A DNA stretch of 64,000 nucleotides, taken from contig JAFURM010000019.1 in NCBI GenBank assembly GCA_017471925.1, forward strand, positions 1-64,000. Direction: 5' to 3'. The notes below the pieces were generated by a model. It was not told where the DNA came from. It saw only the letters and a program-made list of their open reading frames with translations, and did no database searches. This DNA comes from Bacteroides sp. Lineage in GTDB: Bacteria > Bacteroidota > Bacteroidia > Bacteroidales > Bacteroidaceae. Positions 46,846 to 55,857 of this stretch are shown here, one piece after another (positions within the stretch are counted from its first letter, which is position 1; each line of letters starts with the position of its first letter). Both the position numbers and the translations under genes were made by a program.

Positions 46846-49749
46846 ATGAAATCAATCGCATTGAAAGCAACTCTCCTTCTGGCTCTGCTGGCCGTCGGTC
46901 TCTCCTCCTTCGGACAAGGGCTGAAGGCATTCAAGCTGAAGAACGGACTTTCCGTATATATATGGGAAGACGAATCCAAATCGGATGTGTATGGCCTGGT
47001 AGGCATACGCACCGGCTCGGTCAACGACCCGGCAGAGTACACGGGTTTGGCCCACTACCTGGAGCACGTGATGTTCAAGGGTACCACCAAAATCGGTGCA
47101 CTGAACTGGAAGGAAGAGGCTCCGCTGTATCAGGAAATCATTGCCAAGTATGACCAGATGGCCGAAGAGACCGACCCTGTAAAGAAAGAGGCCATCAACA
47201 AGGAAATCAACGAGCTGAGCATCAAGGCCGGCAAGCTGAGCCTCCCCACCGAATTTTCCAACCTCATGGAGAGCATGGGTGCCAAAGGGGTGAATGCCGG
47301 CACCAGCTATGACTTCACCTACTACCACAATTCCTTCCCTGCCTATCAGGTGAACAAGTGGTTGGAAATCTCCTCCCAACGTTTCCTGAACCCTGTCTTC
47401 CGCTCTTTCCAATCGGAGTTGGAGACCGTGTACGAGGAGTACAACCGTTCTCAGGACAATCCCTCACGAGTAAGTTCAGAGTTCATCATGGGCAAAGCCT
47501 TCGAAGGGCATCCCTACTCACGCTCTGTCATCGGCCTGCCCGAACACCTGAAGAATCCCCGTCTGAGCAAGCTGATAGAGTTCTATGAACAATGGTACGT
47601 ACCCGAAAACATGGTGCTCGTACTGGTGGGCAACATCAAGGCCGAGCAGATTGGCGGACGCATCAATGCCGCTTTCGGTCGTCTGCCCAAGCGCAACATG
47701 CCCGAACGCAAAAGCTATCCCAATCTGGAAATCAAGGGACGCACCCTCCACAGCACCAAGGCCGGTTCCTATCCGCAAGTTGCCCTGGTCTTTCCCGGTG
47801 TAAATGCCGGACATCCCGATGAGACCGCCCTGGACATCACCATGAGACTGCTGAACAACAGTAGCCAGACGGGTACACTGGACAAGCTGACCCTGGACGG
47901 AGAACTGACCCAGGCCGGTGCCGCAGCCTATACCATGCGCGAACAGGGTCGTCTGATGGTCTCTGCCATTCCGCTGTATGACGAGAACCAACGACGTTTC
48001 GAATCCAACAAGAGCACCGAGAAGAAGGCACTGAAAGCCATCCAGCAAATTGCCGACGGAGAGTTCGAAGAATGGAAAATCGAAGCTATCAAGGCTGAAA
48101 TGTGCCGCAACTTCGACCTGCAGATGGAGTCCAACGAAGCCAAGGCCCTGATGCTGATGCAGGCCTTCTGCTATGAAATGGACCTGGGCGAGGTATTGAA
48201 CCACAAGGAGAAAATCATGGCAGTCACTACCGAAGACATCAAGCGTGTAGCCAAGACCTATCTGTCGGACAACTACCTGGCCATCTACATCGAAAAGGGC
48301 AAGCCCGAGAAGAAGAACAAGATTCAGAAGCCCTCCTTCAAGCCTATAGAACCGCCCGTAGGCAAGCAGTCCCTCTATGGCATGCAGTTCAAGACCATGC
48401 CCTTCGGACAGGTTACCGAATCCTTTGCGGATTACGGTGAGGTGCAGATGCGCCCACTGAACGAGCGTTCTAAAATGTACTACACTCCGAACAAGGAGAA
48501 CAACATCTTCCAGCTCACCATCCAGTATGGTGCCGGCACACGCGACTTCCCCAAGCTTGCCTTTGCCGCCAGCCTGATGAACAACGCCGGTGTCATGGGA
48601 GCCTATGAGCCTCAGCAGTTAAAGGAAGAACTCAGCAAGCTGAACGCAACCTGCCGGGTCATGGCCGATGAGGACCACCTCTACATCAACATGATGGGCT
48701 ATGAAGAGACTCTGCCGCAAGCCTGCCAACTCCTCTCCCGCCAAATCCTGATGCCCAAACTGGATGACAAGCAGTTGCAGCGTCTGAAGGGAGCCGAGTT
48801 CAGCAACAGGCAGGAACGTAAGGAGAACGTAAGCAGCCTGAGCGAGGCCCTGCGCCAATACATGCTCTATGGCGAACAGTCAGACTACATCAACGAACTG
48901 ACCGACAAGGAAATCTATGAACTGGCCATCTCCGAGCTGACGGGTGACATTAACCGTGCCTCCAACTATGAAGCCAAAATCTTCTACACCGGCACGCTGC
49001 CCTTCGAACAGACCTATGACATCCTGAGCCAGAACCTCCCCTTGGTGGCCAATGAACGCCCCAGCCTCTCACCACGCGTGAAGGAAATGAATGCCGTGAC
49101 CGAGAACACCATCTACTTCCTGCCCAACAACGATGCCGAGCAGGCACAGATTCACTTCTACCTGCCCATGCAGGCGGCCGACAAGAAGGATGACGTGCTG
49201 CGTTCAGCCTTCAACCAATACTTCGGCCTGGACTTCACAGGCATCGTGCTCAATGAAATCCGCGAAAAACGTTCCATGGCCTACACGGCCTATGCCTATG
49301 CCGGCACACAGAATATGGCCGGTAAGAGCAGCTACCTGCAAGGCTACATCGGGACGCAAAACGATAAGGCCAACGAAGCATTGGAAATCTTCATCGGCCT
49401 CATCAATGAAATGCCACAAAATCCGGAGCGTATAGAGAATATCAAGAGCTACCTGCGCCAATCCATGTTGACCACACATCCCGACTTCCGAGACAAGGCA
49501 CAGCATCTGGTACACCTGCAGCAAATGGGCTATACGGACGACCCTGCCAAGGAGAACCTGGCCAAGGTGGACGCCCTGACCTTCGACGACATCGTGAAGT
49601 TCTACGAAGAGCACATCAAGGGTAAGCCCTATGCCATAGCCATCCTGGGCAATCCCAAACTGATAGACCTGAAGAAACTGGAGAAATTCGGCAAAGTCAT
49701 TCGCCTGAACGAGCGCAAGCTGTTCAACACGGAGGACACGCTGTTCTAA
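46846..49749 (+). CDS. M16 family zinc metallopeptidase (pitrilysin/insulinase type), secreted
   Basis: 967 residues with a signal peptide (to about SSFGQ). The inverted zinc motif HxxEH is H70-Y-L-E-H74 in GLAHYLEHVMFKG; the downstream zinc glutamate lies in ELETVYEEYNRS. Two further M16 domains follow, the second half lacking the motif, as is normal. Degrades peptides in the periplasm or outside. Its last 26 bases overlap the 3' end of the ogt gene on the other strand. Confidence 0.92.
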   Translation: MKSIALKATLLLALLAVGLSSFGQGLKAFKLKNGLSVYIWEDESKSDVYGLVGIRTGSVNDPAEYTGLAHYLEHVMFKGTTKIGALNWKEEAPLYQEIIAKYDQMAEETDPVKKEAINKEINELSIKAGKLSLPTEFSNLMESMGAKGVNAGTSYDFTYYHNSFPAYQVNKWLEISSQRFLNPVFRSFQSELETVYEEYNRSQDNPSRVSSEFIMGKAFEGHPYSRSVIGLPEHLKNPRLSKLIEFYEQWYVPENMVLVLVGNIKAEQIGGRINAAFGRLPKRNMPERKSYPNLEIKGRTLHSTKAGSYPQVALVFPGVNAGHPDETALDITMRLLNNSSQTGTLDKLTLDGELTQAGAAAYTMREQGRLMVSAIPLYDENQRRFESNKSTEKKALKAIQQIADGEFEEWKIEAIKAEMCRNFDLQMESNEAKALMLMQAFCYEMDLGEVLNHKEKIMAVTTEDIKRVAKTYLSDNYLAIYIEKGKPEKKNKIQKPSFKPIEPPVGKQSLYGMQFKTMPFGQVTESFADYGEVQMRPLNERSKMYYTPNKENNIFQLTIQYGAGTRDFPKLAFAASLMNNAGVMGAYEPQQLKEELSKLNATCRVMADEDHLYINMMGYEETLPQACQLLSRQILMPKLDDKQLQRLKGAEFSNRQERKENVSSLSEALRQYMLYGEQSDYINELTDKEIYELAISELTGDINRASNYEAKIFYTGTLPFEQTYDILSQNLPLVANERPSLSPRVKEMNAVTENTIYFLPNNDAEQAQIHFYLPMQAADKKDDVLRSAFNQYFGLDFTGIVLNEIREKRSMAYTAYAYAGTQNMAGKSSYLQGYIGTQNDKANEALEIFIGLINEMPQNPERIENIKSYLRQSMLTTHPDFRDKAQHLVHLQQMGYTDDPAKENLAKVDALTFDDIVKFYEEHIKGKPYAIAILGNPKLIDLKKLEKFGKVIRLNERKLFNTEDTLF

Positions 49750-50257
49750 GCACTCCCTCCAGTTGCAACAAAGCAACCTTTTTCGCTATGCCCCCGGCAT
49801 AGCCCGTCATATTTCCCCTGCTACCCACAACGCGGTGGCAGGGGATTATTATACTAATCGGATTGCGCCCCACTGCTCCGCCGACTGCCTGTGCCGACAT
49901 ACGCTCCACTCCCATCATCCGAGCCACTTCACGAGCCACTTCACCATAACTCATCGTCATTCCATAGGGAATGCCCAGCAACACACTCCACACCTTCAGT
50001 TGAAACGGTGTGCCCTGCAGATGTACCCGAGGCATGAAACGAGGCACTTCACCCGCAAAGTAGCAGTCCAACCATTCTGCAGCCAGCCGATGTACGTCCC
50101 GCTCTTCCTCCCTCACCTCATGAGCCAACGTGGTGGCAAAGTGCAATTGTCCTGGCAGCCACAAGCCGGTCAAAGCATCACCGGCATCAGCCGCCATCAC
50201 AATCTCCCCCAAAGGAGAGGCATAACGGGAGAGATAATGTATTCCTGTTTCTATCAT
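49724..50257 (-). CDS. ogt: Methylated-DNA--[protein]-cysteine S-methyltransferase
   Basis: 177 residues; removes methyl groups from O6-methylguanine in a one-time reaction. The acceptor cysteine is in IIIPCHRVVGSRGNMTGYAGG, preceded by the DNA-binding region PYGMTMSYGEVAREVA and AVGGAVGRNP. Start at 50257 (MIETGIHYLSRY); the frame extends upstream into the next gene's end. Lies 16 bases after ddh and probably shares its transcript. Confidence 0.93.
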   Translation of the reverse strand: MIETGIHYLSRYASPLGEIVMAADAGDALTGLWLPGQLHFATTLAHEVREEERDVHRLAAEWLDCYFAGEVPRFMPRVHLQGTPFQLKVWSVLLGIPYGMTMSYGEVAREVARMMGVERMSAQAVGGAVGRNPISIIIPCHRVVGSRGNMTGYAGGIAKKVALLQLEGVLRTACPPC

Positions 50258-50273
50258 TATATGCTCGAAGCGA

Positions 50274-51173
50274 TTACACCAGATGGGCAATCCACTCGTC
50301 ACGTTCACCGGGCAAAAGGTCAATGACGGGAATCTCCACCAGGGTATAGCAACCGGGCTGCTGGCGCATGGCAGCACGGGCGGTGCATACTAGAACCTGT
50401 CCGGTAAGAGCCGGATTATTGATACGCATATTGAACTCGAAGAGCTGATTCTGTGTCTTTCCGCTGACTCCCTTGCGTGTCAGGTTCACGCCATGCCCCA
50501 TGTCAAGCAAGGCATCCACACTGGACACCTGCTTCACGTGAGTCTCATCGTTCACAAAATAGGGGTCAGCCTTGATGGCAGCGGCCACCTGATTGAAGTC
50601 ATATCCCTCCTTCACCTCAATGTAGACCATGCGACGATGGATGCCTGTACCGGTAGGAATGGTCATGGAGAGAGCAGCCTTCACGCCTTCCACAGCCTTC
50701 ACGGCCACCGTATGTCCCATGCTCATACCGGGACCGAAATTGGTATAGGTGATACCCTTCGGAGCAATGGCCTCCAACATGGTGCGTACAATGGAGTCAC
50801 TGCCCGGATCCCATCCAGCCGAGATAATCGAAACAGCCCCATGTGCCTTGGCCTCAGCGTTCAGAGAGGCACGCAACTGGGGAATCTGCGTATGGATGTC
50901 AAAACTGTCCACCGTGTTGATTCCCAAGGCCAGATACTCCTTGGCATACTGTTCTACACTGCGGGTAGGCGTGCAGAGGATGGCTACCTCCACCCCATCC
51001 AGTTCCTTGATGTCCTTTACCACCGGATAGTCGGCCAGTTCAGCGGGACGGTTTTCAGCTCCGGCACGACGTACCACACCGGCTATTTCAAAATCAGGTG
51101 CAGCCTGCAAAGCCTGCAACACATAATGACCTATATTGCCATAACCAACGATGGCAGCTCTTACTTTTTTCAT
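50274..51173 (-). CDS. ddh: meso-Diaminopimelate dehydrogenase
   Basis: 299 residues. The NADPH-binding Rossmann motif is AAIVGYGNIGHYVLQAL; substrate-binding segments include SAGWDPGSDSIVRTM and GPGMSMGHTVAVKAVEGVKAALSMTIPTG. It makes meso-diaminopimelate from tetrahydrodipicolinate in one step, for peptidoglycan and lysine. Good promoter at 51216-51246. Confidence 0.95.
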   Translation of the reverse strand: MKKVRAAIVGYGNIGHYVLQALQAAPDFEIAGVVRRAGAENRPAELADYPVVKDIKELDGVEVAILCTPTRSVEQYAKEYLALGINTVDSFDIHTQIPQLRASLNAEAKAHGAVSIISAGWDPGSDSIVRTMLEAIAPKGITYTNFGPGMSMGHTVAVKAVEGVKAALSMTIPTGTGIHRRMVYIEVKEGYDFNQVAAAIKADPYFVNDETHVKQVSSVDALLDMGHGVNLTRKGVSGKTQNQLFEFNMRINNPALTGQVLVCTARAAMRQQPGCYTLVEIPVIDLLPGERDEWIAHLV

Positions 51174-51215
51174 CTTTTATCGTTTTTTGGTTATCATATT
51201 TCTATTAAATCGGCG

Positions 51216-51246
51216 CAAAAGTAAGCATTTTAATCCATACATTCAA
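51216..51246 (-). promoter_or_regulatory. Promoter of the ddh-ogt transcript
   Basis: On the minus strand TTG (complement of 51244-51246), 20 bases, then TACTTTTG (complement of 51216-51223): a strong fit to the consensus, 42 bases before ddh. Confidence 0.68.
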
Positions 51247-51315
51247 CACTATCATGCCAATAAGTTGCTCCTATTTTATTCTTTAACGTTTTTATTTGCT
51301 TTTCCGAAGCTGTTT

Positions 51316-51350
51316 TTGACCGTTTTTCCTAATATTATTTCTACCTTCGC
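51316..51350 (+). promoter_or_regulatory. Candidate ruvA promoter
   Basis: TTTG at 51316-51319 and TACCTTCG at 51343-51350, one base off the -7 consensus and with a longish 23-base gap, 40 bases before ruvA. Confidence 0.4.
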
Positions 51351-51390
51351 AGGGCAAAACAGACCTTACACCATGTAACAAGACCCGATT

Positions 51391-51993
51391 ATGATAGATT
51401 ACGTCAAAGGAGAACTGGCCGAACTGACTCCGGCTATAGCCGTGATAGAGTGTCACGGAGTGGGCTATGCCACCAACATTTCACTCAACACTTACAGTGC
51501 CATCCAAGGCAAGAAGGAGTGCAAACTCTTCGTCTATGAAGCCATACGCGAGGATGCCTATGTGCTCTACGGCTTTGCCACCAAAGAGGAGCGTGAACTG
51601 TTCCTGCTGCTCATCAGCGTAAGCGGCATCGGTGGCAACACGGCACGGATGATACTCTCAGCCCTGTCACCTGCCGAACTGGTGAATGTCATAGGCAGCG
51701 AGAATGCACATCTGCTGAAGTCCGTGAAAGGCATCGGCCTGAAGACCGCCCAACGTATCATCGTGGACCTGAAAGACAAAATCAAGAGCGGTGGCATCAG
51801 TTCGGGCAATACCATGTGCGGCCCTACCTCATTGTCTGTCGCCAATGCCCAGGTACAGGAAGAAGCCATTGCAGCCCTCACCATGCTGGGATTTGCCCTG
51901 ACTCCCTCACAAAAAGTGGTATCAGCCATCCTTCAGGAAGACCCTGAAGCCCATGTGGAACAAGTCATCAAACTGGCATTAAAGCGACTATAA
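51391..51993 (+). CDS. ruvA: Holliday junction branch migration protein RuvA
   Basis: 200 residues; tetramer that binds Holliday junctions and loads RuvB. N-terminal OB fold ([31 protein letters not shown]), central helix-hairpin-helix pair ([21 protein letters not shown] and [23 protein letters not shown]), flexible acidic linker, and C-terminal RuvB-binding domain ([11 protein letters not shown]). ruvB is not adjacent. Confidence 0.96.
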   Translation: MIDYVKGELAELTPAIAVIECHGVGYATNISLNTYSAIQGKKECKLFVYEAIREDAYVLYGFATKEERELFLLLISVSGIGGNTARMILSALSPAELVNVIGSENAHLLKSVKGIGLKTAQRIIVDLKDKIKSGGISSGNTMCGPTSLSVANAQVQEEAIAALTMLGFALTPSQKVVSAILQEDPEAHVEQVIKLALKRL

Positions 51994-52189
51994 GGCAATA
52001 ATCCATCAAGTTTTATCCGCCTGTTTCCAATATGCCACAGTCAGCTGTGGAAACAACATTATCAGCCAAACATCTTCCAGAGAGTCTCCATAAAGAGACT
52101 TTCTCAGTTTTCCGTGAGCGTGTGTCAAATATGAACGATGACACATCCTCTTCTTCCTGAAATTTCAACGACACCGACTGATTATAAAA

Positions 52190-52208
52190 TGACTTTTGAG
52201 AAAAGTCA
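52190..52208. promoter_or_regulatory. Inverted repeat just before the recombinase gene
   Basis: TGACTTTT (52190-52197) and AAAAGTCA (52201-52208) flank a three-base loop, 29 bases before the start codon. A second dyad (TGTGTCA 52121-52127, TGACACA 52139-52145) lies upstream. These may be binding sites or message hairpins controlling the recombinase. The rest of the gap 51994-52237 shows nothing else. Confidence 0.4.
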
Positions 52209-52237
52209 AAAGATAGAAAACATTAATTCTATATATC

Positions 52238-53446
52238 ATGGTGTCAATAAAGTTAAAGTTCAGGCCCTCCACCGTAAAGAGTAAAGAGGGCTACCTGTAT
52301 TATCAGGTGATTTACCAACGTACCGTCCGACAACTGGCGACCCGTTATAGGGTCATGTCCGAAGAATGGGATGCAAGCACACACAGCCTGTGTTCCGAAG
52401 TCGCTTCTCCCCATCGTGCAGAGTACTTGTCCGACATCCGGCTAAACATCCGGTGGGACATGGAACGTTTCCAACGCATTGTCCACAAAGCGGAAGAGTC
52501 TGGTCATCCGTTTACTGCTGATGACATTCTCACCACCTTCCAGCAGCAGATGGAAAAGATGACCATTTTCAACTACATGGAGCTACAAATCATCAAGTTG
52601 ATGCGCCACAAGCAATACCGCACCGCAGAGACTTACCGCAGTACCCTCAACAGCCTCCGCCGGTTCCGCAACGAAGAAGACCTCACTTTTGAAGCACTGA
52701 ATACTGAATTTTTGGAGGATTATGCCTACTACCTGAAAGACAATCGGCTTTCCCCAAATACCCGTTCATTCTACATGAAGCGGTTGCGGGCCGTCTACAG
52801 CAAGGCCGTGGAAGAGGGATGGACAGACGAGCGACATCCCTTCCGAAAAGTGTTCACCTCCACAGAGAAAACCATCAAGAGAGCCATCCCCCTACGCGCT
52901 ATCCGCCGGCTGAAGGATTTGGACTTGTCCCAATCCCCCACCCGATGCTTTGCCCGCGACATGTTCCTCTTCAGTTTCTACACCCGCGGCATGTCTTTCG
53001 TGGATATCGCCTATCTGCAAAAAGAGAATTTGAAGAACGGCGTACTCTCTTACCGCAGAAAGAAGACGGGACAACTCCTGACCATGCATTGGGAGAATTG
53101 CATGGACGAGATTGCCGGGCGTTATGCCGCTCCTCCCACCTCCCCCTATCTGTTGTCCATTATCAAGGAACTGGGGGGAGACAACCGCAAACAATACATT
53201 AACGCCCTGACTTTGATAAACCGTAAGCTGAAAGAGATTGGCCAAAGCATCGGACTCACCCGCCCACTTACCCTGTATGTTGCCCGACACTCATGGGCCA
53301 GCATTGCCCACAACGAAGGCATCCCCCTGTCAGTCATCAGCGAAGGTATGGGACACGAATCCGAGAAGACCACCCGTATCTACCTGGCCTCCCTGGAAGC
53401 AGAAGTCATTGACAAGGCAAACCGGAAGATTCTGAGGAAACTGTAA
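52238..53446 (+). CDS. Tyrosine-type site-specific recombinase
   Basis: 402 residues. An arm-binding N-terminal domain (VKSKEGYLYYQVIYQRTVRQL), a SAM-like core-binding domain (about 95-190), then the catalytic domain: Arg250 in FYTRGMSFVDIAYL, the VARHSW block (Arg350, His351), GMGHESEKTTRIYL with nucleophile Tyr382. This is the Bacteroides type in which the usual HxxR begins with Tyr (YVARH). Such enzymes often flip promoters or surface-protein genes. It is followed by a WG-repeat remnant, a repeat array and a fimbrillin-type gene. Confidence 0.92.
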   Translation: MVSIKLKFRPSTVKSKEGYLYYQVIYQRTVRQLATRYRVMSEEWDASTHSLCSEVASPHRAEYLSDIRLNIRWDMERFQRIVHKAEESGHPFTADDILTTFQQQMEKMTIFNYMELQIIKLMRHKQYRTAETYRSTLNSLRRFRNEEDLTFEALNTEFLEDYAYYLKDNRLSPNTRSFYMKRLRAVYSKAVEEGWTDERHPFRKVFTSTEKTIKRAIPLRAIRRLKDLDLSQSPTRCFARDMFLFSFYTRGMSFVDIAYLQKENLKNGVLSYRRKKTGQLLTMHWENCMDEIAGRYAAPPTSPYLLSIIKELGGDNRKQYINALTLINRKLKEIGQSIGLTRPLTLYVARHSWASIAHNEGIPLSVISEGMGHESEKTTRIYLASLEAEVIDKANRKILRKL

Positions 53447-53503
53447 TTGCCCCAAACTTCCGCAAATAACCTGAGGGCTGAGAGGTTACGATACTGCATT
53501 ACC

Positions 53504-53753
53504 TCACTCCAACTGCACCCTCATTTTCTTTCCCGTCATCTGTGTCAGCCAGGCCATACCGTTCCTTTCAATGACCACGTCGGGATATTTCGCGTCGACC
53601 AACAGACGGCCGTCTATAGTGATGATACCCCATTGGCTGTAGTTTTTCTCCACGGCACAATACTTTCCTATAGGCGGCCGGATGTTCCGGTAGATGGGCG
53701 GAACGGTAATCCGGTTGCCCACCTTCAGGCATCTTAGGATACTTGACAGTTTA
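53504..53753 (-). pseudogene. 3' remnant of a WG-repeat protein gene
   Basis: The minus strand encodes about 82 residues with no stop until 53752, including KVGNRITVPPIYRNIRP and a WG-repeat-like YSQWGIITIDGRLLVDAKYPDVV, ending MTGKKMRVQLE. The only starts are a GTG at 53722 and internal codons, and upstream the frame closes inside the repeat array. It therefore looks like the tail of a longer WG-repeat protein cut off at the array. A genuine small gene cannot be excluded. Confidence 0.55.
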
Positions 53754-53806
53754 TCTTAAGATAAATCGCAAAACATCCTAAGAGAAATGGCCAAGTATCC
53801 TAAGAT
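53731..53806. repeat. Array of four 10-bp motifs at exact 22-bp spacing
   Basis: ATCTTAGGAT (53731), ATCTTAAGAT (53753), ATCCTAAGAG (53775) and ATCCTAAGAT (53797) begin 22 bases apart. The outermost copies with flanks form a perfect 14-bp inverted repeat (53731-53744 and 53793-53806), and the second sits in a perfect 16-bp palindrome (53750-53765). A 22-bp period is about two helical turns, so all sites face the same side of the DNA. This could be recombinase or regulator binding sites; it lies 285 bases after the recombinase gene and 32 bases from the end of the fimbrillin-type gene. Confidence 0.82.
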
Positions 53807-53837
53807 ACTTTTTTCGGCTATAATTTTGCAGCGAAAG

Positions 53838-55715
53838 TCACTCTTTGATGCAACGAATAGAGAAGCCTTTATAAAAGCTATTCGTGGAATCCATTGCCGA
53901 AGATACCTTGAAGTCATCTTGCTCACCCATCAAAAGATAAGCTGTATCAGAAAGAGAGGTGCCGTCCTCATTCATTATCCAAAAACCGACCAACTGTCCT
54001 TTACTAATGTGAGCACTATACCATCCTCCAACAGCATATCCATAGAAATTTGTTACATTATTCGCACTTAAAACCGGAAGTTTGGAATCAACACTCTGCC
54101 ACTCTCCTGCCTTCAGTGCGGCTGCGCTACCGGCATAAGCCAACAGTTTGTCAAAATCGACTGCTTGAGGAATACGCCAGTTATCAGGAGCCAGATTTCC
54201 GGCCAACAAGGCTTCACCATTGTAGAAATAGTGTTTGTCGGAAGAGACGAAATAGCCGGCTCCCTCTCCAACCTTATTGCGCTGCGTCAGAATGGTACCA
54301 TCATCATAATAAGGAGTTTTCAACTCTTCACGCATCCAATATTGCGCACCAATCTTCACGATGGGATAGGTCTGCAATACACCATCGCGTAAATCTCTCA
54401 GCAAATAGGCCATGGCTGTAACGGTGGCCGATTCATTTGGCTTGTCAAAAGCAATCTTACCATCGCTATCAATATAGAATTTTTCAATGGCCGAAGAGGT
54501 GCCGGCCGTATAGGTCAGCACATTCTCATCTACATCCCAAACCACCTTTCCTCCATGAACATCGCCGGTCGTATTCAACAGTTGCAACACCGTTCCTTCG
54601 GCAATGGAAGTTTCACCATTCACTACGGGATAGAGCGTTATGGCCTGTGCATCCACCTCATTGCTATGCAGATATTCCTTGCACACCTCGGCTACTGCGA
54701 CATTGTTCTTATATATCCGATAAACATTGGAAGAGTTGAACGTAAAGGCGTTGACATGCACCGCCGTAACTTCAGAACTGCTGTTACCGGTCTGTATCGT
54801 GTTTTCATCCCAATCCACAATCTCACCGGTCAGGCCGATAAAGGTCAGCCCCTCATCAGTTACAGCAATAGAGACGGTCAGGGTGCATTGGGCATTTGCC
54901 TTCAGGGTTTCATTCAACGAAATGGGCGAAGTGTAGATTTTCCCATTCCACTCCAAAGCAAGCATGTGTACATCACTCTTCAGTTCCTGAGGTATCACAA
55001 TGAGCTCTTTGCCTACCAAACAACCTTCACTAACGCTCCAACTGCCATAGGGCACAATATCCTTTTGCACAGAGAAGTTGGCTATTTCACCCGTTGATAG
55101 GTTACATTCAGCCTGAGTGTAGAAACCACCGATAATCAACGTAGGATTTCCGGCCAGCAAGGTCTCCACATCAGAACTATCCGTAGGTTTCAGTTCCACT
55201 CTCAGTTTGGCAAATTTGTGATGGAAAGTCAATTTTACAGCCTCCTCACTCTTGCTTACATTATCGGTACGAGCCCACAGAAAGTCCGACTTGTAATAGT
55301 CATTCTCGTCACTCTGATCTGTCTGTACGGACACGGGCAGTACATTATTCCCCGATTCAACCCGCTCAGTCTGATAGGGATAGTAAGCGATAAAGTCCAA
55401 AGCCACATTTTCCTCGGGATAATGGACATTCTTCTCGGGCGTCAGGCTACCACCCGTAGCAGCTTTCAGTTTCAAGTTGTTGATATATCTTTCGCCCTTA
55501 AGGTCTTCTCCTGTCTTCACTGCATACAAGCCAATCTCATCCCCCTGTTCGAAACTGCTTCCGGACACTCTGGTCACCTGATTAATCTGTGCCGAGAAAC
55601 GGATGGGTGACGTACCCTCCTGCAAGCCAATTTCTTCCACTATATCATTGGAACATGAAATGAACAAACCGACAAGAAGCGGTAGCAGTCCAAAGGAGAA
55701 TGAAGTTGCTTTCAT
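53838..55715 (-). CDS. Fimbrillin-type lipoprotein with C-terminal FISUMP domain
   Basis: 625 residues. Signal peptide ending in FISC (lipidated Cys21). The N-terminal 320 residues are Mfa-like (SPIRFSAQINQVTRVSGSSFEQGDEIGLYAV, LDFIAYYPYQ, LTFHHKFAKLRVEL). The C-terminal part is a FISUMP (Fibrobacter succinogenes major paralogous) domain: YPIVKIGAQYWMREELKTPYYDDGT, NWRIPQAVDFDKL and the ending GFSIRCIKE. Probably a surface adhesin or fimbrial tip protein. It is transcribed from its own promoter at 55745-55774. Confidence 0.82.
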   Translation of the reverse strand: MKATSFSFGLLPLLVGLFISCSNDIVEEIGLQEGTSPIRFSAQINQVTRVSGSSFEQGDEIGLYAVKTGEDLKGERYINNLKLKAATGGSLTPEKNVHYPEENVALDFIAYYPYQTERVESGNNVLPVSVQTDQSDENDYYKSDFLWARTDNVSKSEEAVKLTFHHKFAKLRVELKPTDSSDVETLLAGNPTLIIGGFYTQAECNLSTGEIANFSVQKDIVPYGSWSVSEGCLVGKELIVIPQELKSDVHMLALEWNGKIYTSPISLNETLKANAQCTLTVSIAVTDEGLTFIGLTGEIVDWDENTIQTGNSSSEVTAVHVNAFTFNSSNVYRIYKNNVAVAEVCKEYLHSNEVDAQAITLYPVVNGETSIAEGTVLQLLNTTGDVHGGKVVWDVDENVLTYTAGTSSAIEKFYIDSDGKIAFDKPNESATVTAMAYLLRDLRDGVLQTYPIVKIGAQYWMREELKTPYYDDGTILTQRNKVGEGAGYFVSSDKHYFYNGEALLAGNLAPDNWRIPQAVDFDKLLAYAGSAAALKAGEWQSVDSKLPVLSANNVTNFYGYAVGGWYSAHISKGQLVGFWIMNEDGTSLSDTAYLLMGEQDDFKVSSAMDSTNSFYKGFSIRCIKE

Positions 55716-55744
55716 AATGACTAATTTAAAAGTTAATTAACGCC

Positions 55745-55774
55745 CAAAGGTATACATATTATTCAAGAATCAAA
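55745..55774 (-). promoter_or_regulatory. Promoter of the fimbrillin/FISUMP gene
   Basis: On the minus strand TTTG (complement of 55771-55774), 18 bases, TACCTTTG (complement of 55745-55752), 30 bases before the start codon. It lies between this gene and the end of the polysaccharide operon. Confidence 0.68.
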
Positions 55775-55857
55775 CCCTTTTTTCTACAAATAATTGGCCC
55801 GACCCTGAAAAAAGATATAAGAATCATCGGATTTGAAGGTTTTACGGGCGTAATTTA

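Noticed and set aside
49724-49749. 26-bp overlap of the M16 and ogt gene ends as a functional element
   Set aside because: Short convergent overlaps are common in compact genomes and both proteins have normal ends.
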